Shown one piece after another: positions 12,187 through 22,496 of a stretch of DNA of 64,000 bases (within the stretch, counting starts at the first letter, position 1; each line of letters opens with the position of its first letter). The stretch spans positions 3,448,501 to 3,512,500 of the forward strand of contig JAJGOT010000001.1 in NCBI GenBank assembly GCA_022457155.1. The letters are read 5' to 3'. The position numbers and the translations under genes were made by a program. The notes under the pieces are model-generated. The model was not told the origin of the DNA. It worked only from the letters and a program-made list of their open reading frames with translations, and made no database searches. Source of the stretch: Cladopsammia gracilis. Its lineage: Eukaryota; Cnidaria; Anthozoa; Scleractinia; Dendrophylliidae.

Positions 12187-12206
12187 CCCCCCCCCCCCCC
12201 CCCCCA
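12187..12206. repeat. Poly-C tract
   Basis: About 20 consecutive C. The surrounding proline-rich and glycine-rich open frames are produced by it. Confidence 0.8.
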
Positions 12207-12748
12207 CGGCCCCCCTTATGATGGAGTCTGGATCCGCCGCCACTGTACCCCAGGGAATTTGTTTTCATCTGTCTGACAAAGTGCCAACTGAGAAGACGCT
12301 GACTATTTGAGATAATTTGTTTTACAAAAGAAAAACAGATTTCGGTGCTCAACAAACAAGATGGAAAGTCTCAAAAAAAGATCTAGAACAATCCACTTCT
12401 GCTTATTTTGAAACAATATCATCATAAACAACATCTTTACTTAAACATAATGGTATTTATATATTGCAAAATTTAAAAAAAAGATACTTTATTGACTATT
12501 GTTTTAAGCCCACTATGCACACAACGAAACCACACTCATTCTGGCAGACGAATCAATCTTCATCAATTATTTGATGAATAACCTCCATCGAATTCCTTAA
12601 CATGCAGTTTATACTTCATTTTTCGTTTCTAAGCTCAAAATCGAGCAAATTTAGCGCGTCGAAGTTAATGCGACAACTAAAAATTTCATTGACTTTCAGC
12701 AAATTAAATGTGCTATTCTTAGATCAGTGCAAAGTACAATCGCTTTAA

Positions 12749-12965
12749 CCCTTTCACTCCCAGAATCATTTATGAAGACATGTTGAATGTAGTTCTAACT
12801 TTTGAGTCTGTGGATGAAATCCTTTTTTGTGACCATTCAAATGAAACCTCTTCATGCAGCAGTCCTTTGCATGGTGCCATATATTTTCAATATTTTGCAA
12901 ATTTAAATTTGGCATTTTTCTTGAATTTTGATGTATGGCACTCGTGGGAGTTATAAATGGTTAAC
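12749..12965 (+). repeat. MITE family B, copy 1
   Basis: Begins AACCCTTTCACTCCCAGA and ends CTCGTGGGAGTTATAAATGG. It contains GTTCTAACTTTTGAGTCTG, CATTCAAATGAAACCTCTTC and TTTGCATGGTGCCAT. The same modules recur at 13970, 28366, 43938, 48036 and 58185. Confidence 0.7.
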
Positions 12966-13805
12966 CAGCCTGCGCCAAGTAATATCCTTCCTTAATTCAC
13001 CTCTCCTTTCTAGCGCTACCAAGCATGCCTTAATTCTAACATGATTACGCCAACCCTTTCTCTCCAAAATATCAAATTTGGTAGGATTCTTCTGTCTCTT
13101 GAAGAGAGACTTGCAAACAAAGAAAAATCAAACATAGAGGTTTGACATAAACCCTTGTAGATATCAGTTAGAAATTTAATATAATTATGCTGTCCATTAT
13201 TAGGAGAGAAAAAAAAAAATGATTAATTGGACTCCAGTTTCGGTTAGCTGATCTGCCTCGGGTTATCATTACGAGGACTACATCATTTTCCGTGTTGACA
13301 TAAAAAACAAACACTAAAAGTTTGTGTGTATGCCGAGTCCGAACAGTCAACATTTCCAGCACTCCGTCCTTGTTTGTTGCGACAAAAATACCTGAAATTG
13401 CTTCGATTGTGGTAATCAACCCTTGTAATTGTCGTTTTCCGAACATCCCAAAAAAAATTATGTTGCACTCACCGACGCATATTTTGAAATTCAATAAACG
13501 CGTGTTCAATATGAAGTACAAGTTGTATAGTACTCAGCCAATCTTAAGCTCCCGAATATCATCTGCGAAACAAACCGTACTCTGCAAAATACATTTTTTT
13601 CTTTAAATATTGTAACGAGAAAGCGCTGGGGAGAAGCACAAAACGCTGTAAATTTTCGTAAGGATACGTACGTAGGGCGCGCATGGTTAGCGAGTTGTTC
13701 ACACTCACTTCAAATGTTATGCGGCGTGCGTAGCGAAAGTAACAACCGGAGAGGACCAGGAGCTTATTACCCTGAGAGGACAGATGACAGACTATCGGAG
13801 TGCCG

Positions 13806-13832
13806 GCATCATCATTATTATAATTATGATTG

Positions 13833-13870
<38 letters not shown>

Positions 13871-13938
13871 GTCATCATCGTCGTCATCATCATCATCACC
13901 ACCATCATCATCATCATTATCATCATCATCATCATCAT
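13806..13938. repeat. (CAT)n microsatellite
   Basis: Imperfect CAT/CAC/CGT repeat. It creates poly-His and poly-Ser open frames on the + strand that should not be called genes. Confidence 0.85.
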
Positions 13939-13969
13939 GCAGTGTATTATTTAACTACATAGTCCTTTT

Positions 13970-14178
13970 CAAACCCTTTCAAACTCCCAAGAGTGCCAAA
14001 CATCAGAATTTAAAAAAAAATTCCTAAATTTCAATGATAGTGAAAAACAAATGGTACCATGGAAAAGTACTGCTGAAGAGGTTTCATTTGAATGGTCACA
14101 CCATAGGATTTCGTTTTCAGACTCAAAAGTTAGAACTACACTACATGTCTTCATAATTGACTATGGGAGTCAAAGTGC
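13970..14178 (-). repeat. MITE family B, copy 2
   Basis: Same modules as 12749-12965 in the opposite orientation: AAATGGTACCATGGAAAAG, GAAGAGGTTTCATTTGAATG, CAGACTCAAAAGTTAGAAC. Confidence 0.7.
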
Positions 14179-14179
14179 C

Positions 14180-16600
14180 CAATACAGCGATCCCTACAGC
14201 GAGTGCGAATTAGCCTGCATTACAGGCGCTTTTGCAGTAGCGCAAATCACGCGAGGAAGAGGGTCTCTTTCACTTGCCTCGCGCTCCGCGCTCGCGCACC
14301 ACTGCAGACCCTATGACAAACTACCCCCTCCCCACCCGCCCAAGAACATGACGAATATACCTTCTCGTACTTATCCCCTCCGAAATGCTGAAGTACGGCA
14401 GGATCGACAACCCACAGGCACCGGCCACCTGTTGAATGCCGGGATTTGCTTGGCTTCTCAGATCAGCTGCATAAATCATTTGTTAAACGCGAGGTAATGC
14501 GGGCCTAATTATTCAAATGTGACGCTGGCTGGTCTGTGAATTTAGTGTTATTCTTTTTATTGACAGCGCAACAACAACTGATTTTATTATCATTTACAGG
14601 CTGTTCTTTGTATGAGTGTAAACCAGCTCCATAGTCCAAACACACGGATATTTTCGAGTTGTCTGATCTGGGATTTGAGCCGTGAGAACTGACGGCAACT
14701 TAACCACGAGGGCTTTCGTCACGGTCAATTCGACGAACTTGAAAGGTTTCTTAAAATAGCTCAAGTCACCGATCTGACCTTCGAATCACGCCATCAAGTT
14801 TGGTTCGTGGATTGGACGCAAGCATCGCCGTCAATGTCAAAGAGTTGCGAACTCTGCATGTAACAGAGAGAAACGGTGGCTGTGTTTTGTAAAGAAAAGA
14901 ACCCTGAAGCTATCACAACATTTGTACACAATGCAGAGGTAGGTCTTCTGGGTCTTGATTATTTTGTGTGGCTCATTGTGTAATCTGTTAACACGCTAAA
15001 CGGATGATTTCGACATCCTGGGGCTTAGATTTTACTTCAGACTAGAGAATACGTTTCATCTGGTATGATGTAATTTATCTGTTAATTCTTGCGCTGTAAA
15101 TGATAACTAGCAAATCTAGTTTCATCGCGCAACAGGCATTTGCACGGTGTTAGAATAAGATTTTCTATAATGTAATGGGAAATTTTATCAGCTTGTTTAT
15201 ATACTGGAATAATTTTGTTCAGCTGTCATGTTTGAGAGTTTTGGTTGCAAGATGAAGGTGTCGGATTTTTTAAATAGCCTATGAAATGAACATCAGCGAA
15301 ACGAACATGATTGTAAATTTTGTACGGCACGGAACGCCGTTTACTGTATACGGTCTTCAGATAATCATGTTCTTTGCGGAGAGGTCTTTGATGTTTCTCT
15401 CCGTCTAATGTTTGTTAATCTCTCTACCGTGACATTGCGGTGGCATTTTCCCACGCTAGGATATAGTTGTACTAATCAGGCCAACAGTTACAAAAATCCC
15501 AAACAATATTTGCCTCAAGCCCGTGAATTAGCATTTGTTTATCGGTGTTTTGCATGCATGAACTTGCATGGATTTCCGGGATATTTTGGGGGGCATAAAA
15601 GTCGAGTATCAATGCTGTTATGATGTCAGATTGAGAAACCTGAAACGCTACAGTGAACAACGTGCGACTTTAGCTGACTCATGTAGGTCAAACGAAATAT
15701 GACGCGGGTTTCAATGTTTGTTGGAGGGTGGCAGTTAAGGACGCCTAAGGATATTCGGTATATTATCTCCGCACATGGAATAAATTTTCGCATGAAACAA
15801 ACCACCCTAACTGGCATGCATGCCATATTGTCCGTTGCTTTTGGGGCCGGACTCTAGAAAACAAAAGATTCTTTTCTAAATTACAGCGGCTCATTATAGA
15901 TTATTATCAGAAATCTGCACAAAAGACTTATTTATTGCTAATCGAGTCGCTTTCTCTCGTAACATTCTAATTAGCATGGCAACTCTTTTTCGCGCTAGCA
16001 CGTGTCTTACCTTGACCTTTTGTTGTCTCAACTTTCGTAATCTGTGGAATTCGAAGAGAATCCACTTAGGCTAATCGACGATACTTACTGACTCTTTTAT
16101 TTAAGAGCGTCTAATTTTTGAGGTGATGTTAAGCAGGGGCTGAGTCATGGTCAGGACTAAACGTTTCTATTTTTGGCGATTTCGGCCCGAGAACGTTCTT
16201 AACAATGTTCTTGCTGATAAATGTAAAGTATTTCAGTAAATCAGATTTCAATAAATCATATTAAGAAAGAAAAAATGCAAAGTTCCACCAATTTCGTAAT
16301 TGTCGTACATGTTTTTAAGCGGACAGCTCTACTTCAATACGGCCGCCTTGACGAGAATTATTCCCGTAAGCGGACAGCTCCCTCAGTTTCCGCTTTCCGA
16401 AAGTGTCCGCTTACGGGAGCTTCGATTGTTCAAATTAATCGCATCGGCAACAAAATTCGAGATAAAAAAAATCGATGTGAACTTTATTCAAATAAAAACG
16501 TCAGGGATATTTTCTATCAGTTTGAAACAAGTAGAGATACGTCAAAAGAGAACCCATTTAGTGGACTTGATTGACGTGCCCGCAGCGAAGGTTTCCAATT
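14180..16600. other. Intergenic, no gene confirmed
   Basis: Mixed unique and repeat DNA. ATGCAGAG at 14931-14938 followed by GTAGGT is a possible mini first exon whose phase would fit NRARP exon 2 (22175), but such matches are common by chance over 7 kb. The stretch 16350-16430 holds two copies of CGTAAGCGGACAGCTC-like sequence in inverted arrangement. Confidence 0.3.
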
Positions 16601-16640
16601 ACAGCTATCCAATTACAAAAAGTTGTAATTGGATAGCTGT
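16601..16640. repeat. Perfect 18-bp hairpin
   Basis: ACAGCTATCCAATTACAA (16601-16618) is perfectly complementary to 16623-16640, with a 4-base loop AAAG. Each arm contains a CCAAT pentamer. Confidence 0.8.
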
Positions 16641-17129
16641 TATAAGACACCCACGTGACCGCGCAGAGGCGCCTGACCCTTTACGGCTCTGTAGATGAGA
16701 ATGATCACAAATTTTAATTTTTGCTAATGATTTAGTTAAACGGCTAATAACAGATGTTCCAAAATTGTATTTCCTGGGATCTATTTGGCGTGGGAGAGTG
16801 CGAGTATTCCCGAATCTCCATCCCTCGTCCCGTAGCGGTTCACACACACCAACTTAAGTTTGCAAACTTTAATTTCCGGTGTTAAGGTGGCTTTTAATGT
16901 ATTTTCAATGAGACATTCCGCTCTGTCGCTTGGATTCGGCTGGCAAGGTTCATGCATTCAATGAATCAGCTGACCTCGGACAACTACAAGTGTAACTGTG
17001 TTTGCAAGGACCACCGTAACAAAATAGAAGCACCGGATCCTGTAGTGAAGGATCTAATCAGCGTAAAAATGAAACAGTGACAAAAGCAAGGCTGATTAAA
17101 CGGTACGGAATGTGTATTTGAATCCAATA

Positions 17130-17158
17130 TTTCAAAAGGCACAGCCTTTCTTCGTCAG
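17130..17158 (-). ncRNA. Hammerhead-like core
   Basis: On minus: CTGACGA, stem II GAAAGGC / GCCTTTT (six Watson-Crick pairs plus one G-U) with loop TGT, then GAAA and TATTGGATTC. The same GAAATATTGG tail is seen at 3393 and 9365. No coding remnant is obvious beside it. Confidence 0.5.
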
Positions 17159-17599
17159 GGTCTTACAACTACAAGTGTATTCTTCCTTAGGCGGTAGCAC
17201 TATTATCGTAACCGGTCGTTTCTAGCCAATTCACGTGAATTTGAATGAAATTTGAAGAGGTCTAAAGAAGGGAAAGAAGAAAGAAAAAAATGATTTTTGG
17301 AACAGCAACAGACAGTAGATACCCACGCAAGAGCACCCCAGGTTGCTAGTGACTAACTTGCTGTCGGTCTATTAATTATTAACTACAAATTCTAATTTTA
17401 AAACTTCACTAAATCTTCAATATTTCTTATTTCTCTTAATTTTATAAATCCTTTGAGAAAAACTATTTCCTCCCAAACATACCCAAAAATGTACAAAGCA
17501 CCCCATAACAAAGATTCATGAGATGAGCAGAGAGTTTTTGGATTGCTTGAAACGTGAACGAGATATTGCCATTAAAGCCATGTGAAGTGGCGGCAAAAT

Positions 17600-17820
17600 G
17601 GCGTTCATGTCGACCCCCGCCTTAAGGCCAGGTGTCAGGCAGAGTCCCTAAAAATTGTCAGAGTGAATCCTGGTGTCCATTTCTTCACATTTCTAAGACA
17701 GGTGTCCGCCTTATAGAGAGTTCAGTTACTGACGAACAAGTGAAATTCGGCCAGAACCCGCCAATAATTGATATCCGCCTTAGAGAGGTGTCCGCCTTAT
17801 ATAAAGGGTTGTCCGTCTGA
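17600..17820 (+). repeat. Degenerate TGTCCGCCTTA repeat
   Basis: GTGTCCGCCTTATAGAGAG and GTGTCCGCCTTATATAAAG recur within 80 bp, with ATCCGCCTTAGAGAG between. This makes the open frame 17632-17820 an artefact of a diverged tandem repeat. Confidence 0.45.
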
Positions 17821-18112
17821 GAGTTAACTAAACATTAACTAAACATTACTGTACTACCTACTGTACTACCTCTATTAGCGCCCGCTTGCCCCTTCACCGA
17901 GGGTGGACGTTTAAATATAATAGAGATTTGACTATATAAAAATGGGAGATCTCCAAGCATATCAAAGTCTTTCCCCTTTGCGATGAACATCAGCTCAAAC
18001 TGGATACCAGTGTCTCTCTTCCAATTTTAATTGTTTTACGCGTGCGTAGTTTGAGTGATTCAGCAAATTTGATAACAATATCACGCAACATGGTCGGGTG
18101 AAGAGAGAAGTG

Positions 18113-18270
18113 ATGCCTCCGAAGAGATTCGTGGAGGAATTTAACTTTCAGCGATCTCAAGTTGGAGCCAAAAGAAAGATGACTAAACAAGACAAAACTC
18201 TGTACGAAATTGAAATAATCGATATCGACAAAGCCCAAGATAAAGTTAAGATTCACTACAAAGGATATGC
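18113..18270 (+). pseudogene. Chromo-barrel/Tudor-knot-like fragment
   Basis: From ATG at 18113 the frame reads MPPKRFVEEFNFQRS, VGAKRKMTKQDKTLYEIEII and DKAQDKVKIHYKGY, then stops resembling the fold. The block resembles the first strands of a chromo-barrel or Tudor-knot domain, where KxHYxGYxxxxDEW is usual. The acidic-aromatic DEW end is missing, there is no donor after KGY, and the frame closes within 25 codons. It abuts the 3' end of the minus-strand gene at 18276. Probably a truncated gene copy. Confidence 0.45.
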
Positions 18271-18275
18271 TTTTT

Positions 18276-18736
18276 TCAATTCAACGAGTGGAGGTCGTGT
18301 GTTGAACTTTTATAATACTGAAACAATTTCTGGATTTGCTTGTTGAAGCGGTGTAGTATCCGGTTATTCAAAAGTACTCCTGTGATGTTGGACCTTTCCA
18401 AAATATCCTCTACAATTCTCATATAAAGGGCAGGTCTGTCTTCGATCTCTGCAAATCTCGTCTTCGTCTTTAACTCTTTCTTAATCAATATAGTGTAGGT
18501 CAGATAGCTAAGACAAAATCAATATAGAGACCTTGCAGTAATATCCCAAAATTAGGCAAAATACTCAGATATTAACTCTTTGTGGCTTACTTGTTAATGT
18601 CCTTTATGAACATTGGTGTATCGCCACGAGGACCTCCTTGAAAGCCTTCATCATTCGTGTTCTCATCGCGAGGAGTAGCTTCAGCGACGAGGATGATAAA
18701 AGCGCAGAATATAATTAGAATTAAGGCAAACTTCAT
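18276..18736 (-). CDS. Putative two-exon secreted peptide gene (about 125 aa)
   Basis: Exon 1 (18736-18591) starts MKFALILIIFCAFIILVAEA, a textbook signal peptide (basic n-region, 14-residue hydrophobic core, AEA cleavage). It continues with an acidic/Gly stretch TPRDENTNDEGFQGGPRGDT. It ends in AA followed by GTAAGC. Exon 2 (18507-18276) follows the acceptor TTTTGTCTTAG, supplies the missing codon base, and stays open for 76 codons to TGA, ending STHDLHSLN. It contains RPALYMRIVEDILERSNITG. The intron is 83 bp. The mature product would be about 105 residues, with no cysteine, basic and probably helical towards the C-terminus. I do not recognise the family. If the intron is not removed, TAA follows at once and gives a 49-aa peptide. 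Confidence 0.5.
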
Positions 18737-19216
18737 AATCTTCCCTGCGATAAGGCCGACAGTAAATTTTTGCGAACCCCAACGAATTTGGTATCAAAAC
18801 GCGCCAAATTTAACGAACATTTCGAAAACGGCGGGGACTTTTGCGTTACATCCTGACATTACGAGATATCCGGCTTAGTCTTCCACGTAGTCAGAAAATC
18901 ACTCGGATTTTACTTGTAAACAAACTCGAATGCGTAATGTTCGAACTCGAAAAGCCGACCCTAATTTTTTCCCGATTGACCCGAAACATGATTTTAATGG
19001 TGCTCTATATGTTAAATTAACCTTTTCCGTTGTGGATTTTTCGACATTTTGCGTTGTTTCCACGAACGAAGACAAAATGTTCGAAATTGAATGATTTTAA
19101 GAGGGGTCTAAATTGCGCAACGTGACGCGGATCAAATTTAGTGACCTGATGTTAAACGTGACTTTCATATGAAAAAATTACCTCATTTTCTGTTGGTTCC
19201 TGGTATCTTCAACCTG

Positions 19217-19337
19217 GGGTCAATTCAATAAAACTTTTACAAGTGTAATTTACAAGTGTAGCTATTGTTTTCAACCTCTGAAACAATGGCTACACTTGTA
19301 AATTACACTTGTATAAAGTTTTATTGAATTGACCCCT
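19217..19337. repeat. Near-perfect palindromic MITE
   Basis: Left arm GGGGTCAATTCAATAAAAC... pairs with right arm ...GTTTTATTGAATTGACCCC. TTTACAAGTGTA and its complement lie inside, and the centre is around 19275. Confidence 0.75.
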
Positions 19338-19522
19338 GGTACAACGTTGCTGGCCCGAAAGAATAGAATAGATAGGAAGCTTGTTGATAGCGGCTGTTAG
19401 GGCTCATTTATTTAGACGGGGTAACCCAGTTAGCTCGAAGGCTGGTATCTATAGGGGCCCTAGCTCGATCCATAAATACAACGCTAAGCATATGGGACCT
19501 ATATAGAGTTAAATATTAAACA

Positions 19523-19656
19523 CTTAATGACTGGTTCCGAGGGAAACAGTGAATTTTGTTTCCCGAGAATCTCGATGTTTCCCGAGACGACGTCGAGGGA
19601 AACATCAAGATTCGAGGTAAACAAAATTCACTGTTTCCCGAGGGATCAGCCATTAA
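19523..19656. repeat. Palindromic element with GTTTCCCGAG motifs
   Basis: CTTAATGACTGGTTCCGAGG (left) pairs imperfectly with CCTCGGGAAACAGTG-type sequence on the right. The halves meet near 19590 at GACGACGTCGAG, giving a stem of about 65 bp with almost no loop. Confidence 0.65.
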
Positions 19657-20018
19657 GTGATTTGTTATATAGCAACACAAGAAACACAACGCAACACAGT
19701 TTGAAAAACGCGCTGAGCACTCGAGTTAAACATCAATCGCATCATAATCATGCCACCTTTTGTCACGGTCTGATCACGTGCACTAGCAGGCAACAGTGCA
19801 ATGCTACCCTCTGACGTCAAAATTGTTGCCCGCTTTCGGAAATGTTGCCCGCTTAGGACAATTGGCCGGAAACAGTTTGTTTGTTAGATATCATGTGACC
19901 ATGAATCAACCAATCAACGCACGCGTTGTATTGAGAAAAACTACAGCTATATAACAAATCTAATTAAGTGACCACTTTCCTCAGTGAACACCGTAAAGGC
20001 CCAGACACATAGTACAAC

Positions 20019-20110
20019 ATTGCCATACAACATCACATGCAACATGCAACATTACACGTGTACAGCATTGCCATACAACATCACATGCAACATGCAACAT
20101 TGCACGTGCA
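20019..20110 (+). repeat. Tandem duplication, ~45-bp unit
   Basis: The block CATTGCCATACAACATCACA, then TGCAACATGCAACATT, occurs twice in a row, followed by degenerate TGCAACATTGCAC units to about 20145. Confidence 0.6.
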
Positions 20111-20700
20111 AATACAACATTGCACAACACATGCAACATTGCACGCAATTTCTAGATTCCCCCGTGTGTACACCCCGGAAATTGTTTCGCGCAAATTTCT
20201 TAATAGTGGCTGCGGTCACATCTAGACGTAACTAAAGTTTAACTTAAGTTAGTCTCAAGTTACGTGACGTCATACCTAACTGTAGTTAGTGCTTTCGGTC
20301 AACTTTGCGGTCACACCACGCAGTTAACTACAGTTTTTCGTGCGGCAAACCGGAGAAAAATGAGAAGTAAGCTGAGAATTTTAACGGGTGCTCGACGCCG
20401 GGTACACGTGTTGCTACCTTGTTGTATGTAAATTTTTTGTTTGTTGTTTTTGGTTTCCCCCTCGCTTCACGCTTGGTTTTTATTTTGCATATTTATATAT
20501 GCTCATCTCGCACGTGCGAAAAGAGTTGTCACATTCTGATTGGTTATTTGTTTGTAAACTTAAGACTAACCCATGAACCCTGCTTAGGTATAACTATAGA
20601 GCGTTTTCACTCACGTGACCAGCGGCCATGTTGGTTTACTGAAACAAAAGAAAATGTTTGCATAAAAATAGAGTTTGGATAATAGCAGGAAAGTAATAAT

Positions 20701-21121
20701 CTTTAGAGCAACTACAACTGACTTGATTTTACAAAACATGTTTCTTATCCACTGATAGGGCCTCTCACGTATTCAAACACCTGGAAGACTCCAAAGAATG
20801 CCACAGTTTATGTTCACCTAATTGTTTCCATATTTTAGATCATGCTTCCACTAATTTTCAGCTTAAGATAAAGGAAGCTTTACTTATCAAATGGGAACAA
20901 CCTTCTTTGAACCGACAGTTGTATCATGTTAATTTAAAACTTTCTTTTTAATCTCGTATTGTCACACATTCTTTCATTTATTTGTCAAAGGTGCTTTCTC
21001 TCATTAGCATTTTCATTTACTTAGTATAAATTCAACTTTGTAACTTTAAATTTCAACTGAAGATGACAAAGGATTGTCGAAACATGTTTTGTAAAATCAA
21101 GTCGGTTGTAGTTGCTCTAAA
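20701..21121 (+). mobile_element. Inner layer: Penelope-like 3' remnant (PLE-2)
   Basis: Bounded by inverted arms CTTTAGAGCAACTACAACTG and its complement at 21102-21121. The frame 20766-20951 (TAA stop) encodes HVFKHLEDSKECHSLCSPNC, FHILDHASTNFQLKIKEALL and IKWEQPSLNRQLYHVNL. The IKEAxxIKWEQPxLNxQxxHV pattern is the end of the GIY-YIG endonuclease region of Penelope-like retroelements, where CxxxC-type cysteines precede a conserved basic helix. It is intact over 61 codons, without reverse transcriptase. A hammerhead-like core follows at 21057. Confidence 0.7.
21057..21082 (+). ncRNA. Hammerhead-like core downstream of PLE-2
   Basis: CTGAAGA (21057-21063), stem GACA/TGTC (21065-21068, 21075-21078) with loop AAGGAT, then GAAA (21079-21082) and CATG. 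It sits about 105 bp after the PLE-2 stop codon, where terminal-repeat ribozymes of Penelope-like elements are expected. Confidence 0.55.
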
Positions 21122-22174
21122 GAAAAATAGAGTTCAATTCCCGGAGGATTGGTTTGGTACACCAATATGGCCGCCGTTTCTTTGTTTTGGAACACCAATA
21201 TGGCCGCCGTGACGTCAGATGAAAACGCTCTATAGTTAGTCTGTACTGTTTTGGATCACCGAGGCGTAAATTTTCTAACTATAGTAAGAGCGAACAGAGA
21301 AGCGGTCACATTACCGAAATAGCTAACTATAGTTATCCCCGTCTTAACTATAGTTAGTAGCCCAGATGTGACCGCAGCCAATGAGCAGTATCAGTGATGG
21401 CACGACACACTGCGCGGATGCCATGTTATTGCATGCAATGTTGACCAGAGATGTGTCCCGCCCTATTTATGAAAACCCATTCACCAAGCTGTCGTTCAAA
21501 CACTGTGTTGTGAATTTCTCAGTCAGAAGTGATCACCTTTTCCCCGGTCAAGCCAGAAGGGCGTCTGCTTGTCAGGGGACGGTTGGGTGAATGTATGTAA
21601 ATTACACCGGCTTTCATACGAGAACATAACTATAGTTGAGTCACGTTTCAATTTCTTCCCAATTCATGGCCAAACGGGTGCGACCCGTGGCCATGCATAA
21701 ATACAGTGTTATAGGCGAATGGGACGTCATTGTCTACATTTTGTTTCATTAGCGTACGAATTTACGCAGAAAAGGCATCGTGTTAAATAATAATTGACCT
21801 ACAAAAGTTGAAAGAGCTTGTTAAACTTAGTAATCTTTGTTTAAGGAAATATCTGCTATTAAAAACTCTAAAATTGCTGAGTGGAAAAAACGATAATCAG
21901 CCAACATTTTTTTTATAAACTTTCGAGTTTCTAAAACAGTATTGCATGAAGAGTATCAAGAATATGGGGCTCAAATTTCCAGAGAAAATCTAATTGTGCT
22001 AAGCCCTTTCAATATTCGGAGTTGATTTTTTTGTAGCTCTATTAAAGAATGAGGCACATATGCTAACGAGGCAATAATTGGAACCAAAGATTCGCGTATA
22101 TAGTTAGTAGAGTAGCTAAGGACAGGAAGCTGTGCATTGACGACAGTTTTATCTTCTCCTTCCGCTTCTTTTAG

Positions 22175-22496
22175 TGGTCACAATTTGGAGGCTGCGTCGT
22201 CATCATCACAGGATATAAGGCAACAGTTTCAAGAGGCTGTGAACAGAAGAGACAAGGCCGAAATAAGTCGGATTCTAAGAAATGGTTTCAATATAAACAC
22301 GTTAAACGAGGCAGGCGATACTCCACTGCACCAGTGCATCAGGGATGGCAGAAAAGAATCTGCAAAGCTGTTGATTGATTTCGGCGCCGACGTCCAAAGA
22401 ACAAATAGAGACGGCTGGTCACCAGCGCACCTCGCCACATTCCTCGGTCACAGGGACCTTGTTCTATATTTGATGATGAATGCGAAAGACCAGTGA
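22175..22496 (+). CDS. NRARP: NRARP (Notch-regulated ankyrin repeat protein), main exon
   Basis: NRARP is a small two-ankyrin-repeat protein that binds the Notch intracellular domain/CSL complex and damps Notch output. It is normally induced by Notch. The exon encodes QQFQEAVNRRDKAEISRIL, then two ankyrin repeats with GDTPLHQCIRDGRKESAKLL and NRDGWSPAHLATFLGHRDLV, ending NAKDQ and TGA. This closely follows vertebrate NRARP (FQEAV, ALHQSVIDG, NRDGWSALHIAAFGGHQDIV) in content and length. I set the start at 22175 because a strong pyrimidine tract and TTTTAG end at 22174 and no in-frame ATG exists upstream of the repeats (the open frame reaches only 22116). A first exon ending in phase 2 must therefore lie upstream; I could not fix it. 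ATGCAGAG at 14931 fits the phase but is weak evidence. Confidence 0.8.

Larger units (their letters stand above)
20598..21232. mobile_element. Middle layer: MITE family C copy 1
   Basis: Ends TAGAGCGTTTTCACTCACGT and GATGAAAACGCTCTA form inverted termini. Inside them are CGGCCATGTTGG and AATATGGCCGCC blocks. A second copy lies at 63298-63458. Confidence 0.6.
20209..21377. mobile_element. Outer DNA transposon of a three-layer nest
   Basis: The terminal inverted repeat GGCTGCGGTCACATCT occurs at 20209-20224, with its complement AGATGTGACCGCAGCC at about 21363-21378. Subterminal motifs ACTAAAGTTTAAC/AACTATAGTTAG recur at both ends. It is interrupted by a second element (20598-21232), which itself contains a third (20701-21121). 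No transposase remains. Confidence 0.65.

Noticed and set aside
13714..14027. His-rich and Ser-rich ORFs
   Set aside because: Produced by a (CAT)n microsatellite.
22137..22174. TTG start for NRARP at 22137
   Set aside because: These bases are a pyrimidine tract ending in TTTTAG, i.e. a splice acceptor, not coding sequence.
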